64,000 nt of DNA from Cryptomeria japonica (GCF_030272615.1 NC_081408.1:610581673-610645672); one strand, 5' to 3'; shown: positions 47,040 through 59,690, counted from the stretch's first letter. The notes: generated from the letters alone by a model not told the origin. Numbers and translations are program-made.

Positions 47040-47640
47040 AAATATGCATTGATTTTAGTGGTGGATGCATGACAATTATGAACTCACTCCAAGTGGAATG
47101 TATTATGAAGCCATCATCTCCAAAGGAGATGTGTTGAAGTTTGTTGTGCTCACCTTGCCGCTTCACTGAAAAGGACTAGAGCATGGTTTGAAGATCGAGT
47201 AGACAGCCTCTATGAGGCTACTAGTCGAGTCCTTTGATCTATATGTCAAGCACTCAATACCCATTTGCTCCTGGAGTGCTTAAGTGATAGCTGGTAGGAT
47301 AGTATATGGTACGGTGTTTCATTGTGACACATGATCATTATAGAACATGCAAGCTCTTTGCCAATGAGAGAGGGACTCGATGGGAAGAATCCTGGACGTG
47401 GAGGATGAGTTCATTCCTTAACCGATGCAATTTCCTCCTGGATTAATGATCATGGACCAATATGCCAAGGAGAGGGAGAACCACATTATATTGAAAGGAT
47501 GCGAAATGTGATCTAAATTGGATCACGAAGTGTTAGCAAAATACACAAAATCACTACTCGCAAGAAGACTGAAATGCAAACTCGTAAGACACTTTTGATT
47601 GATAATTTACAAATTAGTTTCAATAAAAAATGGAGGATAG
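47040..47640 (+). pseudogene. decayed coding-like sequence, family unknown
   Basis: Reading the plus strand gives protein-like stretches with several stops: SLKRTRAWFEDRVDSLYEA at about 47,165-47,220 and MQFPPGLMIMDQYAKERE near 47,430. The first resembles the R-A-W-F-x-x-L part of gypsy gag domains, so a decayed retrotransposon gag is possible. Too broken to assign. Confidence 0.3.
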
Positions 47641-47889
47641 AGAATGTGGGTTGTTGGATGTCAAACTTAGCTCAATGAAAATCTAAAAATGCAGAGTTTT
47701 GTGCATGGTAGTGGAAGTGCTAGTGGAGGTGCGTAATTGCCAGTTCATAACGGTTAGTTGAAGCAAGTGGATGTTGGAAGTGCTAGTTCAAATAGGTGGA
47801 GGTTACTTAACTAGGAGACATAGTTTTTCCAATCCATGATCTATCATGAGTAAAGCTCAAATAGTTGTGTAATGGTTTTAAGATCAACA

Positions 47890-48171
47890 TGTTGGATCTC
47901 ATTCCATGATCTATCATCACGAAGAGGAAAGTTTTTGGTTAGGTTGTGGATCTTGCTTCTTAAAAAGAAAGGGGAACCAAATGAAATGGTAAATACTAAA
48001 ATGGAATGAAAAACTAATAAGGTAAACACATGTTGGATCATACTCCATGTCTATTATCACAAAGAGGAAAGTTTTTGGTTAGATTGTAGAACTTGCTTCT
48101 TAAAAAGAAAGGATAGACAAATGGAATGGCGAACAACAAAAATGGAATTAAAAACTAGTAAGGTAAACACA
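47890..48171. repeat. 141-bp tandem duplication
   Basis: TGTTGGATC at 47,890 recurs at 48,031 and the sequence stays alignable through GAAGAGGAAAGTTTTTGGTTA and ACTAATAAGGTAAACACA, to about 48,171. Two units of about 141 bases. Confidence 0.8.
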
Positions 48172-49195
48172 CTAATGTTTAAAGACATACAAGCAATTGC
48201 ACTTCAATGTGCAATGGGTGCATGGAGTGTGCTTGCTATAAATCTTTGGTTTGTCATAGCAAGACATAAACATAAGTCTTTTGTGGCAACTTGCTTTGTG
48301 ATCCCCTACAGATTTTGTGTATGTAAAGGTGATATAATTTTACATGCTGTGATGTAATGGAGATAGATATTATGGTGAACACATTGATTGCAAGTGCCCT
48401 CCTTATAACTAAGGTTTTAGGGCCACATCAACATGCTTTTTGCTAAGGTGTCCAAAACAACCCCCAAAAAAGGTGAGACTAATAGTTGTGCATAAGGGGG
48501 CCCCATACTTGTGTTGTTGATGTGGCATCGCATGATTGGTTGCTTTTTACAAGTAAGGGTACATTTCATTCAATTATGGGTATTAAAGTCACAACTATTG
48601 GTGCAATGTTGTCAAAAAAATTGGACATTAAATCAATAAGTATGAGTATTAAATCAGCAACTACTATCACAACAATTGAAACATGCTCAACTACTGGTCC
48701 TCTCCCCTAGTGCATCATGAATATGCAAAACCTACTTACAAGAAAATTGAACACTTTAACCAACTATGCGAAGGTTTGAGGAGAAAGCTATTTGGATGTT
48801 GGGGCAACAAGTCCAAATGTTCCTCATCAGTCCACAATCCTACAAAAGACTAGATTCTTTTTTTTTTTAGAGTAATCAATTTAAATCACTTCAAATGACC
48901 TCAAATTGGAATGCATGAAACTTAGCCACCATTTTAGTTTCAAGCATCTTCTCCAAGACTAAGGGAAGGAAAAAGAAAACAAGAGAAAGAAAAACCAAAC
49001 CAAAAACAAAAACAAAAAAAGAAGTCTACATTTATCCAAAAGCAAAATGGGGCTTGCGTGCAAGGAACAACAAATCTTCACAAATGAATTGAAGTTGAAA
49101 TTATGAATAATTGACCATGATGTGAGAAAAGAAATCCAATATATCATATGGTTGACAACTTATTACTAATAGAAAGAGCATTGCTTATGAAATCC
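48172..49195. other. unassigned, short open frames only
   Basis: Open frames at 48,121-48,357 and 48,486-48,710 (plus) have no recognisable motif. The 48,955-49,020 stretch is A-rich. No gene supported. Confidence 0.35.
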
Positions 49196-49200
49196 ATTAA

Positions 49201-49223
49201 TTATATATATATATATATATAAT
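49201..49223. repeat. (TA)n microsatellite
   Basis: About eleven TA units. Confidence 0.9.
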
Positions 49224-49547
49224 TTTAGCCTTAATGATAAAGCCCTGTTTGTTTATTTCCTAAAAACCAAACATAGGTGGTGGCCAAACCTCAACAACCA
49301 TTTTAAAGTTCATGCTTCTTATTTGGGCTATTGACTACTCTCACCATCAATCTCAAAAACTCATTGCACTCTCTATTTTACGAAGGATTTAGGTTACCCA
49401 ATATCGACAGTGCATTTTTGTTTGACCTAAAGAGGCTCTACCTATGAAACACATGGCGAGACTTATAGAATACATGACGAATATCTATTTGTCCACATGA
49501 CCATATGTGACGCCCTAATCCATACCACATCAGTTTTTATAGCATGT

Positions 49548-49701
49548 CACATTAGTTTCTCACCCATATTGATAGGATTAAAGGCCACCTTACCATTTTC
49601 ACATCAGTTTCTCACCCATATTGATAGGGGTGAAGGCCACTTACCTTTTTCACATCAGTTTCTCACCCATATTGATAGGGATGAAGAGCACCTTACCATT
49701 T
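49548..49701. repeat. 52-bp tandem repeat, three units
   Basis: Units at 49,548-49,599, 49,600-49,650 and 49,651-49,701 each run CACAT(C/T)AGTTTCTCACCC, then ATATTGATAGG, then GAAGGCCAC or a variant, then TTACC. Unit length is 51-52 bases. Confidence 0.9.
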
Positions 49702-49740
49702 ACTCTATATAAAACATTAGGTTACAAAAACCTGAAATTA

Positions 49741-50175
49741 AGACATTCCTAAGAACATCTTGTTTTTAATCATGTGGTGATCTCTATACAAGATTCAATC
49801 TACTTCATCAATCACATCTCTTTGAGGGATTCTAACAAAACGTCCACATGCCTCGTCTATACTTGCACATTTTGCATCTACCAGGGTAACTGCAACTTTA
49901 ACATCCTACAAAATCCCCCTTGATGATTTGATGGATGTCCATACCTTTTCTCGAAGATTCCATTTTATCGTAGGTAGGGAGGTTGTAGAATTCGGCTTTA
50001 CAACTGCTACTTGCATATTCTTGCAACTTTCTACGGCCTTTTCAACAAATATATTGTGTGGATATCCTACAATCATGGCAGTCCACGAGAACATAACAGA
50101 CGTTATGACAAACGGAACAGGCGCCTTTGCATGAAGTATATTTGTACGTTTGGATGATTGTGTGGCTCCAATCAT
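49741..50175 (-). pseudogene. unassigned minus-strand coding-like segment
   Basis: A minus-strand frame from 50,175 to 49,906 (89 codons, MIGATQSSKRTNILHAKAPV...) continues in the same frame after one stop with DVKVAVTLVDAKCASIDEA and IPQRDVIDEVD, to about 49,745. Composition is protein-like over about 140 codons with just two stops, unlike neighbouring random frames. It may be a decayed host gene or transposon piece. I do not recognise the family. Confidence 0.35.
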
Positions 50176-50180
50176 GCCGT

Positions 50181-50600
50181 TCGTTCATTGATGACAACTG
50201 AAAAATAATTTAATATTAATGTAAAGATTAAAAAAAAATTTAGAAATATTGTAAAAAATTAAAACGAGTTTTTAAAAATTTGCTTCCAATTCATAGTGGA
50301 GTTCAAATAAAACAGATTTTGGGAAGTTATCTAAAGGACATATAGATAAAAAAAATATAGAATAGTATAAGATTGCAGAATTTACCAATAAATTTTTTCT
50401 AACACTTGATAAAGATATATGAAAGGATATGCTTTATAATTATAGTGTTAGAATAGTAAACCAATGTTATAGTTGTGATAATGGATTCAAAGTTAGAAAT
50501 AAATAGAAGATAAAGTGTGAAGAGAATTGATTTAAAGAAAGTAAGTTGTGGATTTGGGGTGTGTGTGGTTGAAATGTGGGTGCGAAGGTAAACAGATTGA
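50181..50600. other. non-coding, AT-rich
   Basis: Poly-A and poly-T rich sequence between the unassigned coding-like segment and LTR X. Nothing supported. Confidence 0.4.
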
Positions 50601-50639
50601 AATAACAACTAGCAATCCAAGCATACACGAATTAATCAA

Positions 50640-51587
50640 ACACCTTGAGATAAGGATGCTAAAAAGGAAATAAATGAAGCACTATTGACAAAAGCACTAA
50701 AACTGCAAACTTCATATTGTTCCCTTGATTTGATTATCCTTCCATTGGATGTGTGCTCGATGATGTAGTGGATGCTTGATTTTGCTCCATGACGTGGGCT
50801 TACGCAAGTTGGGTTCAAAAGATGAGTGTAGGATGATGCGATGAGTATGAAAACTAACATGGTAACTGTGTGAGCATGAAAAGATGGATGAAAATGCTGC
50901 ATTACGATGATATGGATATATGAAAGGTGGATGATTTGCTTGGAAAAGGGAGGATTTAAATAGAATAGAAGGGGAGATGAGAGGAGGTTGGAAATGAGAC
51001 ACTTGTCCTCAAAGATGACAAGTGGCAAGCCTCAAGGAAGGACAAGTGTTCTCGAGGAGGACAAATGTCAAAAAGAGGCATGACATGTGTCCCAAAAGAC
51101 ACATGTCAATTTTCGGATTTGACCACCCAAAATTGGTTGCAATCTCCTAAATATTAGGAAATAGAATGTGCACACACGTCAGGGGGTAGGTTAGAGAGGA
51201 TAGGGTTAGTTAGATGGATAGGGTTGGTTAGAACCCCAGAGTTAGGCTATGGGTTAGGTTATAAGGAGGCTTAAAGTTAGGAGGCATGTGGGTGAATTGA
51301 TTAATTTAATTAATTAATTCAAGGATTAGAAGAAAAGGATGGAATAAATAAAATAAAATAAATGACTTATTTTATTTAATAAAAGAACGACTTAAGGGAT
51401 TTATTAATTAAAAGATTAATCAATTAATGGGACATGACCTTATTAATTAAATTAATTTAGCCAAAAGGGATGCTTGATTTTAATTAAATAATATGGTTTG
51501 TTTAATTAATACAAGCGACTTAGGAAATTTGATTTGATTAAATTAATTAGTCAAATTTAAGTGTCTACATTTTGTCCCTCTTCATGG
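50640..51587 (+). repeat. LTR family X, plus strand (5' bound approximate)
   Basis: Matches, in opposite orientation, the LTR split by LINE-B (35,573-36,110 and 24,041-24,306): GGATGTGTGCTC, GAATGTGCACAC, GGATAGGGTTGGTTAGAACC, then TTAATTAA-rich segments. The far end reads AAGTGTCTACATTTTGTCCC, then TCTTCA directly before TGGTGGATTTAG, which could be a primer site. Probably gypsy-type, but no polyprotein is linked to it here. Confidence 0.55.
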
Positions 51588-52269
51588 TGGATTTAGAATA
51601 GCATCGATGCAAAGACAATAAGACACCAGTGAATCGAAGAATAGGCGCATAAAGAAGCAAAAAGATGCCCCAGACTAAACCAACGATGGATGGAGTACAA
51701 GGGAAGGATGCCCCATCAAGAGGGCGCATGGGAAACAGGGGCCTGGGTGGTGTCTCAAAAGAAACATTGCCCAATGGACAGGGAGGGAAAGAGGATCGAG
51801 AAATAAGACCAGGAGGCGAAAAGAACCAAGCAAATGCAATGCAGTGGGAGGATGTAAATGGAAACATCATGGAGCATGAGCACTCCCAATACAAGCGACT
51901 TAGGAAATTTGATCTGATTAAATTAATTAGTCAAATTTAAGTGTCTACATTTTTGTCCCTCTTCATGGTGGAGTTAGAATAACATCGATGCAAAGACAAT
52001 AAGACACTAGTTAATTAAAGAATAGGCGCATAAAGAAGCAAAAAGATGCCCCAGACTGAACCGACGATGGATGGAGGACGAGGGAAGGATGCCCCATCAA
52101 GAGGGCGCATGGGAAACAGGGGCCTGGGTGGCATCTCAAAAGAAACATTGCCCCAATGGATAGGGAGGGAAAGAGGATCGAGAAATAGGACTAGGAGGTG
52201 AAAATAACCAAGCAAATGCAATGCAGTGGGAGGATGTAAATGGAAACATCATGGAGCATGAGCACTCCT
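51508..52269. repeat. 380-bp tandem duplication across the LTR X downstream edge
   Basis: AATACAAGCGACTTAGGAAA at 51,508 recurs at 51,888, and the following 380 bases are nearly identical down to GAGCATGAGCACTCC. Each unit holds the last part of the LTR, the junction GTGTCTACATTTTGTCCC and about 300 bases of leader. Confidence 0.92.
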
Positions 52270-54420
52270 AGAACAAAATGCCATGTAGCGAGCACTTATT
52301 TTGATTTAGCATTGTATGTGAGTCACCAAGGTATAAGGAACCAAGGTGGAATTTCACAACCAATGCATGTGCTGACACATATGAAGAGGCATGCAAGGAT
52401 AGTCTAGCACCACACAAAGTTATAGAGACTGTGCAAGAAATGGTACGAGAAAAACCACAAGCACAATAAATGCCCTAGTGTAACATGAGATAACTAAGAC
52501 CTCATGAAGGTACAACAAGGGACACATCAAGAAAACATGCCAAGAAAAACTAAAACCAACAAAGATCACATCCCCAGTTGTGTTACTCCCAACACACCAT
52601 GATATAAAGGATCATGGCGACCAAGAGGAAACAAAACAAAGGAGCCCAAAAATATAGACAAAGATCAAAGAGAATCAAAGTCAACATGGGCGTCTCAAAT
52701 ATCTTTTGCCAAAAGGATAAATGATGGACTAGATTTGACGACGTCTGACTTGAGGAAGGGTACATCCTGCATAGACCAATGATTGGATAAAATATTGATG
52801 ATGATAGGATGACAAAAGGTACTTGATACAATCACGATGACAAAGATGCTCTAAGATTCTTGTTGAAGAACCAGTTGATGGGACATGATACCCAAAGGAT
52901 GAGACCTAAGGACACATATGTACAAGTGAATCTAGATGTAGAGATACGACCGACACTATGTACAATAAACTATTTACAAGATGTACAAGAGATATGGATG
53001 ATGGATGAGGACCTAAGGATAGACATGATGTTGCCCCAATGAAGATGAAAAGCCATGAGAGATTGATGGTTGATGGGGTGTTGCTGATGTGAGGATGATA
53101 TATCCCGAAATAACACAAGGATTGGGAAGGATGCATCTCAATGATGATGAGAAATCAAGACTTGCACCAAGGTTGGGAACAAGACTAACGATGTGACTGG
53201 ATGAATTAATTAATGCTTGACTATGGATAGTTGAGGGATATGGATAAAATTCGCACACGATGGTGGATTCCGAGGAGTAGATTGATTGATTGGATGGATG
53301 GCATTGGATTATGTGAGGGTAGTCTAGAGCTAGATACTAATGATAAGGGATGTAAGAGGCAATGGAATGATATGAGAGGAGGGATGAAAGGATGGAGGAT
53401 AGGGTAAAAAAATATTTGGATATAGAAGTATTATGGATGTGGCTGGGAGATGGAAAAATGATGGACGAAGGGATGGAGGAACTGGGAAACAAAGATTGGT
53501 GTATGAATGAATTAGTGAATAGACGGTAGGTGTGATAGGGTCTCCAGGGACTGTCACAAAGGGATAAGATGCCCCTTTTAGGATATGTCATTCATGATGA
53601 GGCATTAGGAGGGATATGATAGGAGGACAATAAGTTGAGGAAAGTGAATGGAATATAGGGTGATGGGTGGATAAGAACTATGGAGGTATGGAAAAGGAGT
53701 ATAGGGATGGGAGGAAGGATGGGTGGATAGGAAGGCGAGTGAAGGAAAAGTGTGGTGGGGAAATGGATTCCAAGAGATGTTCAAAGCATGTATACATGGT
53801 GGTTTTTTCTTTTTATCAAGATCCAAGGGAGGATGGAGGAAGTGAAATGGATACGATACAATGGGTATATGAGGTAGATGGAATGGACGGGGTGATGGCT
53901 AGATGGTTAGAAGAATTATCCCCCAAGTATGGAGAACAAAAGGATGGAGGGATTTACACACCACGCCTGTTTGTGAGGATTTCATCATGGTACTCGTCCA
54001 AGGTGCTTGTTTGCCAAGTTTTCACCATTGGACGAGTTTTCTCTTTACTACTTTTTTTTAATTTTTTCTTTTTTCTCAATTTTTTTTTTTGGGAGGAAAT
54101 TTATGCATAGAGATGGATGAGGATAAATGGATTTGGAAGATAGGTGATAAGAATATGGATGGAGGAATCAAGCATCAAGTTCCATATCAAGGTAATAGGA
54201 GCCCATTTAGAATGATCACTGGATGTTGGTACAACTTTATTAGGAATGAGTGGATTAGATGATTTTGATGGCGAATGTATGTGGTGTAAGGGATATGGTA
54301 GTGGAAAGTGTACATATGGAATCAGGGAAAGTGAGTGTGATGGGGGGATGTTGTTAGGACCAACATTGGCACATGTTGTGGATGAAGTGGGATCACTAGT
54401 ACATTTGGGGTTCATTTCGG
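52270..54420 (+). other. long purine-rich non-coding leader or spacer
   Basis: GA-rich, rich in GATGGATG and GGATGGAGG words, without a conserved frame. The 147-codon frame at 53,667-54,110 and minus frames of serine/proline-rich sequence are products of this bias. Its position after LTR X suggests retrotransposon leader or a non-autonomous interior. Confidence 0.4.
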
Positions 54421-54579
54421 ATGGCCTATCATCAGAATTTTGACTATTTTTCATTGGACTGCCGACAAACGAACCCGTCGAAAACTCGTCGTTGGACATT
54501 CCGATGGTGCTAGCTAACGTTGAAATTTTGATGACACTCTAAACTCTTCCAACGACAGCCATGACTGCTCATCCAATGA

Positions 54580-54765
54580 GAGAAGGACGTCAGATGTAGA
54601 GTATCCTCGTTAGATGGATGTCGAAATTCCGACACCTACAAGGAACCTGCACCGATGAGGATTATGACGAGGTCCCACTATAGAGTGTCGTCAGACATAC
54701 AACATCCTCGTTGATTAGCATCGAAATTCCAATGCCAATTAGGAACTATGCATCGATGAGGATGT
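54580..54765. repeat. 101-bp two-unit repeat with TCGAAATTCC motifs
   Basis: ATCCTCGTT at 54,603 and 54,704 begins two units that share GTCGAAATTCCGACACC or CATCGAAATTCCAATGCC, then AGGAAC, then TGCACCGATGAGGA or a variant. CG-rich words such as CGTCGAAAACTCGTCG lie just upstream (54,475). Confidence 0.5.
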
Positions 54766-54839
54766 TGTTTGTTTGACAGTTTGGTCATCGGTGTAGATTC
54801 TGGCAGATGTCAGAATTCTGATGGTGATTTTTTATTTTT

Positions 54840-55440
54840 TTTATAAATAATACGCATGCCAATTATAATGGTGCTTGTTGGTTCCCTTTTAGCATGCCCT
54901 ACTAGATGGACCCAAGTAGTTCAATTTCAAGTATACTGGGATGAATTTCAATGCCATTTGGAATCCCACATGAAGCCACATTGATATTTTATCCATTAAT
55001 GGTATTCATAATGCCAAGGGTGGTAGGTTGAGAGGGGTAATAAAAAATGACAGGAATACAATTTGAAGGTAGGGATTGGAAAAAGGGATCGATGATGGCA
55101 TGTACAACTCTAAAGTACCAATGAAGAGATGAGTGAAAGAAAGTAGTGGTTGGGAGCTGTGGTAAGGGAAGGTTAAATACCTTGATGGGGATAGAGAGAG
55201 AAGTAAAATTGAGAAGGGAGTCATTTTGGGAAGGTTAACTTTGTCACTCTAATTTCTTACACAAACTCATGAGATTTACTATGCTTTCATACTTTGACCT
55301 TTAGGGGACTTAGACCAACACTTGGAAGATAAAGGGAAAGGATCTACGTGAAAAGTGATATCAAGGAAAGTTTCAAAGTAAAAAAATGTGTATTTCAATC
55401 CATGACATGAGTTACATGAAAAGGGGACATGACAAGTCTA
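54840..55440. other. unassigned, possibly 3' LTR side of the minus-strand gypsy element
   Basis: Lies beyond the C-terminal end of the gypsy pol remnant (which reads leftwards to about 55,450), where its 3' LTR should start. No LTR ends could be defined. Confidence 0.3.
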
Positions 55441-55449
55441 ACCTAAACA

Positions 55450-58060
55450 ATTTATCTTTCCCTCGAGCAATTCAAAGCTTGGATATTCAAGAAAATGTGG
55501 GCCTTCCCATGTTGCATCCTTAGTAAGAATATTATTCCATCTAATCAAGTACTTGGTTATGGTTTTTCTCTTGAATTTCCTTTTTCTGGTCTCTATGATT
55601 GTCTTAGAGACCAAGATGAGGAGGTATCTTCAAGGAAGGTTCAATATGTTTTCCTAGTGCCCTATTCAATTATAATAAATAAAACACATTATGCATTTTA
55701 ATTTCATCTAGTAATTACAACTCATACGCTACCTCAACTACCTACTTTTGGACCTTATATGGCCTCTAAAAGTGAGGACCAAGTTTTTCATATTTGATTG
55801 CCTTTACGAATGACTACTTGCAAGGCTATAATTAAAAAAATACCAACTCTCCTATTTCAAATGTTTCATCCATATGATGGCAATCAACACACATATTTTT
55901 TTTGATTTTATGGTTGTTGGAGATTATTTTTGAGTGACTTCAAAATGTATTAGCCTTGTAGGATCAAGTCACTTGCTCCTTGGAACATATTATCAAAATA
56001 AATAGGGTCAACAAAATTTTTAATCTTCATATCCATATAATATCATGAAGGGGTTCAACTCAATGACAATATGATGAGTTGTATTATAGTGGTACTTCCC
56101 TAAGGGGAGCCATTTTATCCATGCATTTTTCTAGTCCATTGCATAGTTTTTTATTGCATTCCACCCATTTATTTACTATCTTAAATTGTTCATCCAGTTG
56201 AAGGTAATTGTTAGTGTTGGGCATGAATTTGGTTCCGACCAAACAAAAGAGCCTTTTCTATATGCTCAAGGATTGAGTATGTATGTCACTCATAATTCTC
56301 TTTGGTGGTCCATGAATCATAAACACTTCCCTGAAGAACACTTTAGTAACCTATCGTGCCTTTTAATTCAAAGAAATGATAAAGAGGTATACATAATAAA
56401 TGGGTTTTTCCACAACCATGTATATACAATCCTTGACTTGGACCTTGAGGAGTCCTACAATGGATTCCTCGAGGCACTCACCCATTTTTATTAATAATTG
56501 GCAAGGTATGAAACAATCTTATTGGAAATGACTACTTTATTTTGTTTCATTTGCAAATAAAAAAATCCTTGACCTATTAGAGGATGTCACCTCGGAGTCC
56601 CTTCCAAGTGCACCTATCTTTGATTTTCTTATCAGTTTTAAAATACTTCTAGTGGCTCACAAAAAGCAAGTAATGGATTACCCTTAGAAATTTTGTCTTA
56701 ATCTCAGATTCCTATAATCTTGTCGTTTAGAGCATGAGGTCATTGGATATTAAGTACTTTTAATATGTTATTTCACTTCTAGAACGCGAATATTTAATGT
56801 ACTCTTTGTGTATTATGTGTCGCATTAGTTTTCCAATTTGCGGAGATTTCGAACATTAAGTTCAAGGTTGCTCTCATAGATAAAGAATTAACAATACTAT
56901 TTATTTTTCCCTTCACATACTTGAGATCAAAATCAAATGCTTGAAGTTTAGTTTACAATTTTTTGTTGTTTCTCATTCAAATATTTTTGGTTGAGGAAAT
57001 ATTTCAAGATTTCATGGTCCATCTTGATCTTGAAATTTGACAATATTTGCATGAGGGCCAAAATATCTTTATCATAGATTGAGAATCTCCTTTTTGCCTA
57101 CTTGGATTTATAACTTTGAAAGGCAATTGGGTGATTTAGCATGAGCATGACTTTGATTCCCTCTCCAAAATAATTAAATTCCAAAATAAATGGAAGAAAG
57201 AATTTAGTAATACCTAATAGAGGACATGACCTCATTACCACCTTTAGCTTGTCAAAATTCTATTGTTTCACTTTCATCCACTTGAAGGCTCCTTCCTATT
57301 TTAGGTTGGTTAAGGGAGTGGTTAGCTATGAAAAACCTTTATAAAATATTTTGTAGTAACTCTATTGGCCAAGAGGTAGAGGCAAACCCACAACCCACAA
57401 CCACCTTGATCTTTTCCCAGTCTACTTGCACTCCCTTTACACTGATGATGTGCTCTAAATATGTAATTTATGCCATAGAAACTTCATATTTAGACTCTTT
57501 ATCAAAAATAGTCTAGGAATCCAAAAACCCCAACACTTCATATATGTACCTTAGGTGCACTTCCAATGTCTCGCTATAAATGATAATGTCATCAAAGAAA
57601 ATGTGGACAAATCTCCTAAAATATTTTACAATCCATATATACAAGAGTAGAATGTTGTAGGCACATTTTTCAAGCAAAATAAAATGATAAATATTCATAG
57701 TGCATATAGTTGCATCTAAAGTTGTCTTATATATATCCTCCTCTCAAATATGGGTTTGATGGTGACCCAATTCAAGGAGTATTTTTTAGAAATAGATTAC
57801 TCCATGGAATTTGTTTATTAGCTTATCAATCCTAGGGATTAGGTACCAATTTATTATTGTAGATACCTATTTAGTATTTTGTATTTAATGCACACTCTCA
57901 CTGTGTCGTGCTTCTTTCTTACCAAGACCACCAAGGAAGAAAAAGGGCTAAATCTAGGTTGAATGTACCCCATTTCTAATAACTCCTTTATTGTGTTTTT
58001 CATTGTATCCCTTTTGTTATTTGAGATGAAGATAAGAGGTAGTGATCATGCTCACAAAGT
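55450..58060 (-). pseudogene. decayed Ty3/gypsy (chromovirus-like) pol, minus strand
   Basis: Right to left: RT fingers (IKELLEMGYIQPRFSPFSS, 57,980), RVCIKYKILNRYL, and the RT catalytic box FFDDIIIYSET with HLRYIYEVL (57,600-57,540). Then RNase H (EGAFKWMKVKQ at 57,280; NSIVNSL at 56,850), the integrase zinc-binding remnant (KKIKDRCTWKGLRGDIL at 56,630) and the integrase core (CIYMVVEKPIYYVYLF at 56,400; LDEQFKIVNKWVE at 56,170; WYHYNTTHH and LNPFMILYGYED at 56,090-56,020). Next is the C-terminal region (FEIGELVFF, YEKLGPHF, RPYKVQK, VAYEL) and a chromodomain-like end (YLIRWNNILTKDATWEGP at 55,510). Many stops and frame changes. Protease and gag were not found to its right. Confidence 0.82.
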
Positions 58061-59690
58061 ACAATACATCCAAAACCACACTCATGATTATTATCCCTCT
58101 TTCACTCATTGGAATATGCTCACATAGACCTCTCCAACATGTATGAATCCAAACCCCATGTCTTCTAACGCTCCAACACCATAAGACCTTCCACTAGTCA
58201 CTCACCCTAGTACATGATCAATTAGGACTTCCAATCCCCATTCAAAGCATACGATGAATAACCCCAATACATATACTTCATAGGCATCCCAAGAAGGATT
58301 CTCAACATACACAAAAGGGATCTCTACTCCACCAACCAACCAAAGTACAAAGGAAGTCTTACTGTTACACCGTTGTCCTTTTGTGCTAGTCATGTAGGCT
58401 TGGGATAATCATGAACATGGCCTTCCTCCCCTCTCCTCAGTGCCTCCAAAAGGCTTCTAGGACTTTATAGGGTCCACGTACTAACCTTCCCAAAACTCCA
58501 ACCATTGAACTTCCCATCACACCCTATTTGGTAAACAAGAAATTGTTGTCTCACTGGTTTTGCTAAGATAGACACAATCACTGTTAACTTAGGATAGCCA
58601 AAGGTTTTCTTAGTTATTGGTTCTACAACTTGGTGACCCTTGCTCTTGTCAATGGTTCCCTCACACATTCCTCTTTCCCTTCACTAGACTCCCAAGAACC
58701 ATTGATGCATTCACACCACTTCAAACTCCATGAAATCACTGTGTTTTAGACTGTGACTTAGAAATTAGTCCCTTGCATTCAACTAGCATGTGCCAAAATT
58801 ACTCATGAGCCCCTGCAAACACCAAAATATGAAAATGCATGATATTTTACAAGTTCCCACCAGTTTTGGTGGTTTTCCTATGGCTACCAATGATGCATTA
58901 CACTATTTATGGTCATTGTTAACCCTAGAAAAGGTTTTGACAGTGCTTTACAAAAATTGGAATATCTTTTTCAAAATAAAATAAAATTGGATGAAACCAA
59001 AGCCAAAATCTTGATGTCCAAATCTCTGCAGGGCTCCATGTCAAGAAAGGTACATCCAAAAGGTGTGGAGAAATCATTATTTTCCGAGTCTCAGTCAAAA
59101 TGACACAACAAAGACGTGGTTTGGAAGGTTGAATGTAAAGCAAGGGTCTTGGAGGGCTATAGAGGGTTTAGAAGGGAGTGAGAGGGTGCTACACATTTGT
59201 GTCAAGGTTTGAAAACCTTTGAATAAGCCAAAGTGTTAAGGTTTTGCTGACTGTCCTTAATGACACCTATTTGTAATTGTGAACAATGCTACCACATCAG
59301 GGTACCTTATGTCTTTAGGGTGGATGGGAGGGTGAAGCATGTTGTTTTGGTTATGAGAGAGAGTCATTGATATGTCTTTGAGTACCCTTGGGTTTGTTAG
59401 CACATATTTTTACAAAATACTTTGTGCTATATATAGATGCCCTTTTTCTTATCATTTGAGCATTTACTGCGAGTGTTTTATATGCAGGAGCATACTGAAT
59501 AAAATGGAGCTTTCCAAAAATTAATTGGCATCACCAAGACTCCCAAACCTGTGCATATAGAATGGTGGAAAAGGCTTTGGAAACTTTCAAGTGTGTTGCG
59601 CTAGCAGAGGGAAAGCCTTTATCCCACATGGTTTGTGGGATGACATTGTTTAACGTTTAAACCCAAGGCGATTCAAATTATAACTGTTGA
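58061..59690. other. unassigned sequence between gypsy pol and the next element
   Basis: No domain recognised. Minus frames at 58,202-58,393 and 58,465-58,668 and plus frames at 58,790-59,103 carry no family signature that I can name. The first two lie where gag-protease of the minus-strand gypsy element would be expected but do not look like either. Confidence 0.35.

Noticed and set aside
50636-51028. 130-codon minus frame
   Set aside because: Antisense reading of LTR X, which aligns with another LTR copy in a non-coding context.
53667-54110. 147-codon plus frame in purine-rich DNA
   Set aside because: Composition reflects the GATGG-rich sequence; it ends in poly-F from a poly-T run.
58202-58668. 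Minus-strand frames as gag-protease of the gypsy element
   Set aside because: No zinc knuckle, protease triad or gag-domain pattern could be seen.
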